The position numbers and the translations under genes are program-made. The notes under the pieces were generated by a model that was given only the letters and a program-made list of their open reading frames with translations, was not told the DNA's origin and ran no database searches. A DNA stretch of 20,285 bases from Candidatus Adiutrix sp. (GTDB lineage: Bacteria; Desulfobacterota; Desulfarculia; Adiutricales; Adiutricaceae): positions 1 to 20,285 of the forward strand of contig JAISRV010000218.1 of assembly GCA_031273445.1 (NCBI GenBank). The letters run 5' to 3'. Positions 7,634-14,918 of this stretch are shown here, one piece after another. Each line of letters begins with the position of its first letter. The first letter of the stretch is position 1.

Positions 7634-10138
7634 ATGAAAATGAAACCAACGCCCCGCCCGCCCTATGCCGCCCTGGTCAGCCCGCCCAGCCTTGGGGCCG
7701 GCCTCGGCCTGACGGCCGCGGCGGCCGTGCCCTTCATGCTTTCATCCGGGGCCACGGCCCTGAAACTCTCCTGCGACCGTTTCATGCTGGCCCGCTATTC
7801 CTCAGACAGTCTCTACGCCGCCGTCTCCGGCGGCATGACGGCCTATATGGCGGCCAGCCTTCTGGTCGGCCTGGTCGCCTATACTTCCGTCTTCGTCTCC
7901 CAATACCACGGGGCCGGCCTGGACCGCCGGATCGGTTTGTGCGTCCGGCAGTCGCTGATTTTCAGCCTGGCGGCCGGCCTCCTTCTGGCCCTGCTGGCCC
8001 CGGCCCTGGCCCCGGCCTTCAGCCTCCTGGGCCACGCCCCGCGCCTGGCCGAGCTGGAGGGCCAATATTTCTCCATACTGACCGCCGGGGCCGTCTTCAG
8101 CCTTCTGAACACCTCGCTCATGGCTTTCTTTACCGGCCGGGGCGAGACCTGGCTCGTGGTTCTGGTCAACCTGGGCTCCATCGCCGCCAACGCCGCCTTA
8201 AACGGCTTATTGATCTTCGGGGCTCCGGGTCTGTGCCCGGCCCTGGGCATTGTCGGGGCCGGCCTGGCCACGGTCGCGAGCGACGCGGCCAAGACGGCCG
8301 TTCTGGCGGCCCTGTTTCTAAGCCCGACCAACCGCCGCGTCTACCACACGGCCCGGGGCCGGCTTTTTGAACCCCGGCTATTCCTGAAACTGGCCCGGAA
8401 GGGCCTGGACAATGGTTTTCAACTGTTCACCGGAGTAAGTTCCATGGCTCTCTTCAACCTGGCGGCCGGCCAGGCGGCCGCCCCGGCCGGGGCGGCCGCC
8501 TCCGGCATCGCCTTCAGCCTGGTCACGGCCGCCTCCATCCCGGCCATAGGCCTGGGCTCGGCCGTGGCCATGCTGGTGGGTCGGGCCGTAGGGGCCAACG
8601 ACCGCGACCTGGCCCGCCGCAACGTGCGCCAGGCCGGCCGCCTGGCCGCCGGCTACGGCGCCCTGGTCGCCCTGATCTTCCTGGCCTGGCCGCCGGCCCT
8701 GATCAAACTCTTCGGCCCCGGCCTGGCCCCGGCCGGCCGGGAGTTGGCCGGGGAGCTCGTGGGCCCCGCCGCGGTTTTTTTCCTGGCCGAAACGGCGGCC
8801 ATGCTCTACGGCGGGGCTATCCGCGGGGCCGGCGACAGCGCTTACGCCATGAGGGTGGGGGCCGGCGCCGGGGCCCTCATGGCCGGCCTGTCGCTAATGG
8901 TCTTGGGCGCCGGAGCCCCGGTCAGGACTTTGTGGGGCCTGGCGGTCCTTCTGACCGCGCTCAAGGCCTGGGCCCTTTACGCCCGTTACCGGAAAAACGA
9001 CTGGCTGGATCACCGGCTGGTGGAAGACGACCGCCGGCCCAAAAAAATTGCCGCCCATAAATGCTCGACCATGACGACGCTGTTGGCCGCGCTCATTTTC
9101 GGGCTCCTCGGGTCCGCCAGGCCGGCCCTGGGCCAGTCTGAGCCGGGGTTCCGGGGCGAGACGCGGGTGTTTGGGGCCATGCATACCCGGATTGAGCTTA
9201 AAATCCCGGAAAATTCGGGCTCGGCCCTGAGCGCCCCGGCCCTGGCCGACCTGGCCGAAGCGGCCGTCAGAAAATGCGACCTGCTCCTCTCGCCCTTCGG
9301 CGAAAAGAGCGACATAAGGCGCCTCAACGAGGCCCCGGTCGGGGAATGGGTCGAGACGGACTCCCTGACCATGGCCGTGACCCTGGAAGCATTGGCCTGG
9401 AGCCGGAGAACCGGCGGACTTTTCGAACCCACCATCGGGCCTTTGAAACGCCTGTTCCGCTTCGAGGGCCAGACCCTGACCAGCTGGCCCTCGGCTGAGG
9501 CTCTGGCCCGGGCCAAGGCCATGGTGGGGGCCGACAAGCTCCTGACGGACGCGGCGGGCAACCGGCTGGCCCGAAAGGTCGAGGGCCTGGTTCTGGACCT
9601 GGGCGGCATAGCCAAGGGCTACGCGGCCGACCTGGCCGCCGAGGTTCTGGTCAGCCAGGGCGTGCGCCAGGCCCTGATCAACGTGGGCGGGGAAATGCGG
9701 GTTTTAGGACGGAACACCGGGCTGACGCCCCCCCAACCCTGGCTGGTGGGCTTGGCCGACCCCTTGGGCCGGACGAGCGGCTACGCCGTTGAAATCGCCG
9801 ACCGGGCCGTGGCCAGTTCCGGCAACTACGAAAGCTGGTTCGAGCATGAGGGCCGGCGGTACTCGCACATCCTCAATCCTCTGACCGGTCTGCCCCTGGA
9901 CGACCATCTGGCCGGGGTGACCGTGATTCATCCCCAGAGCGCCACGGCCGCCGACGCCCTGGCCACCTTTTTCTCCGTAGCCGGGACGGACGGGGCCGTC
10001 AATTTTCTGAAAGCCGACGGGGCCGGGCTTTTTCCCCAGGGGCTGGAAGTGATCATGTTCGTCAAGGAGGGCGAAGGCCTTAAAACCCTCCACCTGAAGC
10101 TCGACGGTTCGGGGGAATTGAGCCTGAACCGCCCCTGA
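7634..10138 (+). CDS. fusion protein: MATE-family transporter plus ApbE FMN transferase
   Basis: One uninterrupted frame of 834 residues. Residues 12-450 are a full MATE/DinF-type antiporter with about 12 hydrophobic segments in two halves; FMLARYSSDSLYAAVSGG and AIGLGSAVAMLVGRAVGAND are family-like. Residues 451-478 form a basic linker, 480-501 (MTTLLAALIFGLLGSARPALGQ region) a further membrane or signal-anchor segment, and 505-834 an ApbE domain: LDLGGIAKGYAAD (655-667), NVGGE, SSGNYESWF and YSHILNPLTGLP (about 728-755) and TAADALATFF. ApbE moves FMN from FAD onto Ser/Thr of exported proteins. With even-numbered MATE helices and a basic linker inside, the extra helix would place ApbE in the periplasm. 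ATG 7634 is chosen because it lies after the promoter; ATG 7640 is possible and neither has a strong Shine-Dalgarno. An internal start at 9071 also lacks one. The transported substrate is unknown; flavin is my inference. Confidence 0.88.
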   Translation: MKMKPTPRPPYAALVSPPSLGAGLGLTAAAAVPFMLSSGATALKLSCDRFMLARYSSDSLYAAVSGGMTAYMAASLLVGLVAYTSVFVSQYHGAGLDRRIGLCVRQSLIFSLAAGLLLALLAPALAPAFSLLGHAPRLAELEGQYFSILTAGAVFSLLNTSLMAFFTGRGETWLVVLVNLGSIAANAALNGLLIFGAPGLCPALGIVGAGLATVASDAAKTAVLAALFLSPTNRRVYHTARGRLFEPRLFLKLARKGLDNGFQLFTGVSSMALFNLAAGQAAAPAGAAASGIAFSLVTAASIPAIGLGSAVAMLVGRAVGANDRDLARRNVRQAGRLAAGYGALVALIFLAWPPALIKLFGPGLAPAGRELAGELVGPAAVFFLAETAAMLYGGAIRGAGDSAYAMRVGAGAGALMAGLSLMVLGAGAPVRTLWGLAVLLTALKAWALYARYRKNDWLDHRLVEDDRRPKKIAAHKCSTMTTLLAALIFGLLGSARPALGQSEPGFRGETRVFGAMHTRIELKIPENSGSALSAPALADLAEAAVRKCDLLLSPFGEKSDIRRLNEAPVGEWVETDSLTMAVTLEALAWSRRTGGLFEPTIGPLKRLFRFEGQTLTSWPSAEALARAKAMVGADKLLTDAAGNRLARKVEGLVLDLGGIAKGYAADLAAEVLVSQGVRQALINVGGEMRVLGRNTGLTPPQPWLVGLADPLGRTSGYAVEIADRAVASSGNYESWFEHEGRRYSHILNPLTGLPLDDHLAGVTVIHPQSATAADALATFFSVAGTDGAVNFLKADGAGLFPQGLEVIMFVKEGEGLKTLHLKLDGSGELSLNRP

Positions 10139-10161
10139 GGTTTCATTTAGGCTTTTCAACC

Positions 10162-10188
10162 GGTCGCCCCGCCTTTAACGGGGCGGCC
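10162..10188. terminator. hairpin between MATE-ApbE and the autotransporter gene
   Basis: GGTCGCCCCG (10162-10171) pairs with CGGGGCGGCC (10179-10188) over 10 bp with one G-T pair and a 7-base loop. Only TT follows, so it may be a weak terminator, an attenuator or an mRNA stabiliser. No clear promoter is visible between it and the next gene, which leaves read-through from 7495 plausible. Confidence 0.4.
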
Positions 10189-10248
10189 TTCAGGTCCCGC
10201 CCCGCGTCAGAGGGGGCCGGATATTTATCGACAGACAAGGAGAAGGAA

Positions 10249-13200
10249 ATGAGTAAAAGCATCAAGATGCGGCCGCTAGCGGCGGCCGCGGCGGTCTGCG
10301 CCCTGTCCGGCTGGCTCTGGAGCGCCCAGGCCCAGGCCCAGGCGACCGACGGCCAGGAGCTGCACGACGCCCTGGCCGCGGCCGCCGCCGGCCAGACAGT
10401 CGTCCTGGCCCCCGGGGCCGAGATCGACCTTTATCAAAACGGGGTCGAATTCAGCGCCCCGAACGTCACCCTGTCCGGCTCGGCCGACTACGACCTGGGG
10501 GCCAGGATCAGGGCTGAAGCGGCGGCCATCGTGGCCCAGGGCCGCGACGCCGGCCAGGCCGGTCTGTCGGACCGGCTGACTTCCATAGTCGCCGATTTAT
10601 TGGACAATCTGCCGGATAACCGCATTTTCAACAGTCAGCCCAAGGGCTACGGCTCCGGCGTGGTCTTCAGGAACCACGCCACCGGCGCGATTATGCCCGC
10701 CCCCAACGCCAGGGGCGGCGACAGCTTGACGGCGCCCATAAGCGGAACCGACTGGACCACCATAACGAACGGCGGCAGCGTGTCCAGCGCGACGACCATC
10801 AACTATGGCCCCAACCACGCCCTCTATCCTGGCCAGTCAATAGTTGTTGACGCCATATACGACCGCGAGGCCCTGGATCACGGCGCCGACAGCGGCATTT
10901 CGGCCGTCGGCGGCGGATTTGTCCTGAAAAATATCAATTTTGAGGGCACACACGGCACGGTCAGGGCTGCCGACGCCATTTCCGGAGCCTCCGTGGTTTA
11001 CCAGGGCCTGGTGGGCAGCAACCTCAGGCGCGCCGCCGGCGTCGCCTCCAGCGGAATGCAAGGCCTGGAGAACGTGACCTTTGTCGACAACGTCATTGAG
11101 ACCGAGGGCGCCGTCCAAACCGTGGGCAACGTGCTGTTTTTCAGCCAGCGCAAGTACCCGGGCACTGATTTCGCCTCCGGCGGCGAAACAATTCCAAACT
11201 CGCCGCCTTATAATTACATTGAGACCCTGGACTACATCAAGGGCTCGGTCTTTCGGGGCAACAAAATCTACAACGACCTGAACGCCAGCGTCGGGATGCG
11301 CACCCCGGCGGCGGCCGGGGCCGGCTGGGTCAACATCGGCCTCATTGAGGACAGCCTCTTCGCCGACAACTTCAACCAGGGCCACCACGCCTTCGGCGGG
11401 GCCATCTACGCCCAGAGCCTCGGGGACGTGGTTAACTCCGTCTTCTTCAACAACGTCAACACCACCGACCACGAGGCCTGGGGCGGGGGCATCATGGCCA
11501 ACTCCATCAACGGCATCTCCGGCAGCGTCTTCATCGGCAACAGCGCCCGGGGGCTCAAGGTTTTGACTCAGAACGCCAACGGCGCCATCGACGCCGATGT
11601 GGGCGCCCTGGGCGGGGCCGTCTATGCCGGCGGAGGCATAAGTTTCATAGAAAACAGCCTCTTTGCCTACAACGCGGTCTTTAACGACACGCCGGCCAAC
11701 GGCGCCGGCGGCGGGGGCGGCGACGCCACCGGCGGGGCCGTCGGCTCCGGACTGATCGGTTCCATAAAAAACAGCAGCTTCATCGGCAACGCGGCCCAGG
11801 CCGACACCTTCGCCTCTGGCGGGGCCATCAACATGAGCACGGGTTCAGGCGTCGCCCCGACCACCTCCATCATCAACAGCCTGTTTCTCGACAACTCGGT
11901 CGAGGCCCGGGATGAAGCCTCCGGCGGGGCCCTGAACATAAGCCTCGGGGGCAGCCCCTTCACGCTGAACCTGACGGCTGAAGACGGCGGCCTGACCGCC
12001 TTCGCCGGCAACACCGTCAACGGCGAGCCCAACAGCATCACCGCCAGCGGCGGGCAGAACATGACCATTAACGTCGACGCCGGCCCCGGCAGCCGGGTGG
12101 AGCTGATTGATCCCCTCCTGATCGACCTCGACGGCTCGGCCGCCTTCGCTTTGAACAGCGCCGGCGCCGGCGCCTTCATCTGGGGCGGCTACAATGACCT
12201 GAACGCCGCCGGCGGTTCCGCCGTGAACCTGGCCGGCAACGGCCTGACCGTTCTGGGCGCCGATTTCACCCTGGCTTCCTCAAAGCGCAACCCTGTCTCC
12301 GTCGACCTCTCTTCCAACGCCGGCGAGATCAGGCTTGACCTCAAAGGCCGCGACCTTGATCAGCCTTTTTTCAGCGGCGTTGACTTCGCCGGCCTGGCCG
12401 ACGCCAATATAACCGGCGAGTATTTGAGCCTGACCGACGTCTCGGCCAGCTTCGCCTTCGCTTCCGAAAGCGGCGGGGTGCAGGCCTTCAGCTCCACTTT
12501 GACCGACGCGGCCACCGGCGTCAGCACGACCATCAGCGTGGGGACTGACGGCCAGGGCCGCCTGGAATACCAGGGCCCCGTCGCGGCCTTCAACGCGGCC
12601 GGAACCAACGCCCTCCTGGCCCGGCCGGCCCTGGCCCAAGCCTGGGAAAATCTGTCCGAGAGCCTGACCGTTGAGGAAAGCGGCGCCTTCTTCCCGGTCA
12701 TCGTCGGCGACCTGATCAACTCCACGGCCGAGCCCTTCGCGGCCAGCGGCCAGGCGGTTCTGGCCTCGGTCGGCAGCGTGGTCAGCCAGGTTCTCAAGGG
12801 CAACCAGATCAGCCGCGGGGCTTCCCGCTACGCCCCGGCCGCCGGCGACGGCGACGGCCTCCGGCCCCGCCTCTGGGTCGATTACATCGGCAGTTTCATC
12901 GACCAGAAAAACAGCGACGGCCGGAACGGCTATGAAAATCGCCAGAACGGCCTGAGCCTGGGGCTGGCCCTGGACGTCAGCGACGACCTGTCGGTGGGCG
13001 CCTGGACGGCCTACAGCAGCGGCAAGCTCAAATTCAAGAATCTGGCCTCCAATATCGACACAGACATTATCCAGGGCGGCATGTTCGCCCAATACAGACC
13101 TGTGGAGGGCGGTTTCGGCGGCACGCTGGATTTGTCGCTGGCCAGGGCCGACAACGATTCCAGCCGCTATTTCGCGGGCAGCCTCTACGAAGCTTCCTAT

Positions 13201-13713
13201 AACCAGCAGCTTTTCGGGCTGGGCCTCACGGTCGGCTACGAATTCGACGTCTTCAGCGGCGCCCAGTTAACCCCCTACCTCTCGGCGCGTTTCCAGCATC
13301 TCGCGCAGGATTCCTTCAGAGAGCAAACGCTTGACCCCCTGGCCGGCTTCGCCATCGAGTCCGACTCCGCCTCGGGCGACGATTTCACCGCCACCCTCGG
13401 CCTCAACCTGGAAAAAGCCTTCGACGTCGGCGCGGGGCGCCTGGTCCCGGCCGTCAACCTGGGTTGGCGGCATCAGTTCGGCGACGAGGAAATCATTTCC
13501 AACTACCGCTTCCGTGGACCAGGCGGTCTCACCACGGCCATGGCCACGGCCCGGTCGGCCGAATCCAGCGACGCCGGAGTGCTGGGGCTGTCCCTGACCC
13601 TGACCCCCGGTTCATCCGACGCGGGCTTGTCCCTCAAACTCGGCTATGACGGGGCCCTGAGTTCCGATCGGACCGAACACAACTTCTACGGCGGCCTGGA
13701 GTACAGTTTTTAG
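10249..13713 (+). CDS. autotransporter with beta-helix passenger (type Va secretion)
   Basis: The 1154-residue protein is built for export to the cell surface. A Sec signal peptide covers residues 1 to about 31 (hydrophobic core AAAAAVCALSGWLW, then AQAQA). The passenger, about 35-860, has degenerate repeats such as NSVFFNN, GSVFIGN, NSLFAYN, NSSFIGN and NSLFLDN, each near a GGAI/GGAV turn, as in pectin-lyase-like or Pmp-like right-handed beta-helices. From about 870 to 1154 lies an autotransporter beta-barrel domain beginning PRLWVDYIGSF and ending in an aromatic-rich strand with C-terminal Phe (GLEYSF), the outer-membrane beta-signal. AAGGAG sits 6 bases before the ATG. Residues 242-248, DAISGAS, match the ApbE flavinylation consensus; the gene upstream encodes an ApbE. 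No catalytic motif is evident, and adhesin or surface scaffold is the usual guess. Confidence 0.92.
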   Translation: MSKSIKMRPLAAAAAVCALSGWLWSAQAQAQATDGQELHDALAAAAAGQTVVLAPGAEIDLYQNGVEFSAPNVTLSGSADYDLGARIRAEAAAIVAQGRDAGQAGLSDRLTSIVADLLDNLPDNRIFNSQPKGYGSGVVFRNHATGAIMPAPNARGGDSLTAPISGTDWTTITNGGSVSSATTINYGPNHALYPGQSIVVDAIYDREALDHGADSGISAVGGGFVLKNINFEGTHGTVRAADAISGASVVYQGLVGSNLRRAAGVASSGMQGLENVTFVDNVIETEGAVQTVGNVLFFSQRKYPGTDFASGGETIPNSPPYNYIETLDYIKGSVFRGNKIYNDLNASVGMRTPAAAGAGWVNIGLIEDSLFADNFNQGHHAFGGAIYAQSLGDVVNSVFFNNVNTTDHEAWGGGIMANSINGISGSVFIGNSARGLKVLTQNANGAIDADVGALGGAVYAGGGISFIENSLFAYNAVFNDTPANGAGGGGGDATGGAVGSGLIGSIKNSSFIGNAAQADTFASGGAINMSTGSGVAPTTSIINSLFLDNSVEARDEASGGALNISLGGSPFTLNLTAEDGGLTAFAGNTVNGEPNSITASGGQNMTINVDAGPGSRVELIDPLLIDLDGSAAFALNSAGAGAFIWGGYNDLNAAGGSAVNLAGNGLTVLGADFTLASSKRNPVSVDLSSNAGEIRLDLKGRDLDQPFFSGVDFAGLADANITGEYLSLTDVSASFAFASESGGVQAFSSTLTDAATGVSTTISVGTDGQGRLEYQGPVAAFNAAGTNALLARPALAQAWENLSESLTVEESGAFFPVIVGDLINSTAEPFAASGQAVLASVGSVVSQVLKGNQISRGASRYAPAAGDGDGLRPRLWVDYIGSFIDQKNSDGRNGYENRQNGLSLGLALDVSDDLSVGAWTAYSSGKLKFKNLASNIDTDIIQGGMFAQYRPVEGGFGGTLDLSLARADNDSSRYFAGSLYEASYNQQLFGLGLTVGYEFDVFSGAQLTPYLSARFQHLAQDSFREQTLDPLAGFAIESDSASGDDFTATLGLNLEKAFDVGAGRLVPAVNLGWRHQFGDEEIISNYRFRGPGGLTTAMATARSAESSDAGVLGLSLTLTPGSSDAGLSLKLGYDGALSSDRTEHNFYGGLEYSF
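10972..10992 (+). other. ApbE-type flavinylation motif (DAISGAS) in the autotransporter passenger
   Basis: Codons 242-248 read D-A-I-S-G-A-S and satisfy the known acceptor consensus D-x-x-[ST]-[GS]-A-[ST], in which FMN is esterified to the last Ser/Thr. It is the only match I found in this protein. The surrounding residues do not resemble a normal FMN_bind domain, so function at this site is a hypothesis. Confidence 0.4.
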
Positions 13714-13774
13714 TGCTGTCAGCCTTTGAAATGGCAGGGCCTAACGAACGGAACTAATGAGCGATGAGACAAAA
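13714..13774. repeat. 64-base dispersed repeat, copy 3
   Basis: It starts at the first base after the autotransporter stop codon (TAG, 13711-13713). It carries the constant GCTGTCA and the block AACGAACGGAAC with TAATGAGCGATGAGACAAA unchanged from copy 1. The variable hairpin is here CTTTG-AAATGG-CAGGG, held by T-G wobbles. Confidence 0.85.
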
Positions 13775-13775
13775 G

Positions 13776-13811
13776 GCCAAGCCCGACCTCCGCAAGGAAG
13801 TCGGGCTTGGC
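13776..13811. terminator. strong hairpin with GCAA tetraloop after the autotransporter gene
   Basis: GCCAAGCCCGAC (13776-13787) pairs perfectly with GTCGGGCTTGGC (13800-13811). Three further pairs follow after one C-A mismatch, closing a GCAA tetraloop. On the plus strand no T tract follows (TATTG); on the minus strand CTTTTG follows. It is probably the 3' end structure of the autotransporter message, possibly serving both directions. Confidence 0.55.
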
Positions 13812-13823
13812 TATTGAAATGTG

Positions 13824-13889
13824 AATGCTCGGCCTGGCCGGCTGACCGTAGCCAGGCAAAAATGTGATTTTTGCCTGGCCAGGGGCCTT
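13824..13889. repeat. palindrome repeat, copy B
   Basis: Second copy of the block at 2978-3046. The 12-bp arms GCCAGGCAAAAA (13851-13862) and TTTTTGCCTGGC (13868-13879) are identical to those of copy A, while the loop differs in length and sequence (TGTGA here, ATGCGA there). The arms are conserved and the loop is free, which points to selection on, or recent spread of, the palindrome. Confidence 0.85.
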
Positions 13890-13893
13890 TACT

Positions 13894-13962
13894 GCCGGCT
13901 GTCAGGCCCTGAAATGGCAGGGGGTAACGAACGGAACTAATGAGCGATGAAACAAAAAAAAA
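13894..13962. repeat. 64-base dispersed repeat, copy 4
   Basis: Copy 4 follows copy B of the palindrome repeat within 5 bases. It shares the constant blocks with copies 1-3 apart from one change (GATGAAACAAA instead of GATGAGACAAA), and its hairpin is CCCTG-AAATGG-CAGGG. It ends in a run of nine A at 13954-13962, directly against the nth stop codon; on the minus strand this is a T9 tract right after nth. Confidence 0.85.
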
Positions 13963-14667
13963 TCAGAGACCGATACGGGGGCAGGAGGGGGCGAAGGGGC
14001 AGCTTTCGCACAGGGGGCGCCGGGCCTTGCACAGGGCCCGGCCGTGGTGAATGGCCTGATGGGAAAAAAGAGTCCACCGGGCTTGGGGGATCAGCGCCGC
14101 GAGGTCGGCTTCGACTTTGGCCGGGTCCGTATGGGCGCTGAGGCCCAGACGGCGGCTGACCCGGCCCAGGTGGGTGTCGACCGTCAGGCCCGGCAGGCCA
14201 AAAGCGTTGCCGAGCACCACGTTGGCCGTTTTGCGGCCCACGCCGGGCAATTGCGCCAGTTCCTCCAAAACGGCGGGGGGGCAGCCGCCGTAGCGGCTCG
14301 CGAGCGCCGCGCTCATGCCGATGAGGTTTTTGGCCTTGTTATGGTAGAAGCCGCAAGGGCGGATGAGGGCTTCCACTTCGGCCGGGTCAGCCCCGGCCAG
14401 GGCCTGGGCGTCGGGATAGCGGGCGAAGAGGGCCGGAGTGGTGCGGTTGACCCTCTCGTCGGTGCACTGGGCGGAAAGAATAGTGGCCGCCAGGAGTTCG
14501 AAGGGGTTGCTGAAATTAAGGGCGCAGCCAGCCTCAGGATAGTGCGCGTCAAAAAAAGCCAGCATCAGGCGCACAAAAGCCGGCTTCGGGCCGACCGGAG
14601 GTTTTTTGGAGGCGCCCTCGCCGCTTTTTTTTTCAGCCCCGCCGCCCCTGTCTTTTTTCACGCCCAC
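13963..14667 (-). CDS. nth: endonuclease III (DNA glycosylase/AP lyase)
   Basis: Nth removes oxidised pyrimidines and cuts the abasic strand in base-excision repair. The helix-hairpin-helix reads LPGVGRKTANVVL (140-152) with the Schiff-base Lys146, followed by VDTHLGRVSRRLGL with catalytic Asp164. Cys213, 220, 223 and 229 give the C-x6-C-x2-C-x5-C ligand set of the [4Fe-4S] cluster. ILSAQCTDERVN (63-74) is also typical. The 234-residue frame is longer than the usual 210 because of a Lys/Gly-rich N-terminal tail of about 28 residues; GTG 14667 with AAGGG 6 bases upstream is my choice, and GTG 14661 is also possible. It is the last gene of a four-gene run after the CooT-like gene, 9 bases from that stop. 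An odd partner for nickel and zinc proteins, probably only co-transcribed. Confidence 0.95.
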   Translation of the reverse strand: MGVKKDRGGGAEKKSGEGASKKPPVGPKPAFVRLMLAFFDAHYPEAGCALNFSNPFELLAATILSAQCTDERVNRTTPALFARYPDAQALAGADPAEVEALIRPCGFYHNKAKNLIGMSAALASRYGGCPPAVLEELAQLPGVGRKTANVVLGNAFGLPGLTVDTHLGRVSRRLGLSAHTDPAKVEADLAALIPQARWTLFSHQAIHHGRALCKARRPLCESCPFAPSCPRIGL

Positions 14668-14676
14668 CCGCGGCCC

Positions 14677-14889
14677 TTAAGAGCCGGCTGTCGCGGGGGG
14701 CTCGAAAATGATGCGATGGTTCACCAGATGCATGGAGCGAATGCGCCCGTCCACAATCTTTTGTTCGCCGAAAATGCTCTTGATCCGCCACAAATCCGGA
14801 CCTTCCGGCATGATTTCGTCCACCGCCTCCATGACCAGACGCTCTTCGCCTTCTTCCGGCCCGGCCATATAAACATTTTGTTCGCACAT
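14677..14889 (-). CDS. CooT-family small nickel-binding protein
   Basis: The 70-residue protein begins Met-Cys (MCEQNVYM) and continues with EAVDEIMPEG, IFGEQKIVDGRI and MHLVNHRIIFE, the pattern of the CooT family. In Rhodospirillum rubrum, CooT is a dimeric nickel chaperone linked to carbon monoxide dehydrogenase maturation, and Cys2 binds Ni(II); that cysteine is present here. The start is fixed by GGAGG 6 bases ahead of the ATG at 14889 and by the Met-Cys end; the frame is open a little further, to 14910, without family likeness. It lies 29 bases past the DUF3842 stop and 9 bases before nth. No CODH genes are in view, so a role in nickel delivery to CODH or another nickel enzyme of this organism is inferred. 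Many CooT homologues occur without a coo cluster. Confidence 0.82.
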   Translation of the reverse strand: MCEQNVYMAGPEEGEERLVMEAVDEIMPEGPDLWRIKSIFGEQKIVDGRIRSMHLVNHRIIFEPPATAGS

Positions 14890-14895
14890 GATCCC

Positions 14896-14900
14896 CCTCC
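14896..14900 (-). promoter_or_regulatory. Shine-Dalgarno that sets the CooT-like start
   Basis: GGAGG on the minus strand, 6 bases before the ATG at 14889. It supports a mature protein starting Met-Cys, which matters because Cys2 is the metal ligand in this family. Confidence 0.75.
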
Positions 14901-14918
14901 AATGCTCCAATAAAAATA

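Noticed and set aside
9071..10138. ApbE as a separate gene with its own start at ATG 9071
   Set aside because: There is no Shine-Dalgarno before it, and no stop or frame change separates it from the MATE part. A minor internal product cannot be excluded.
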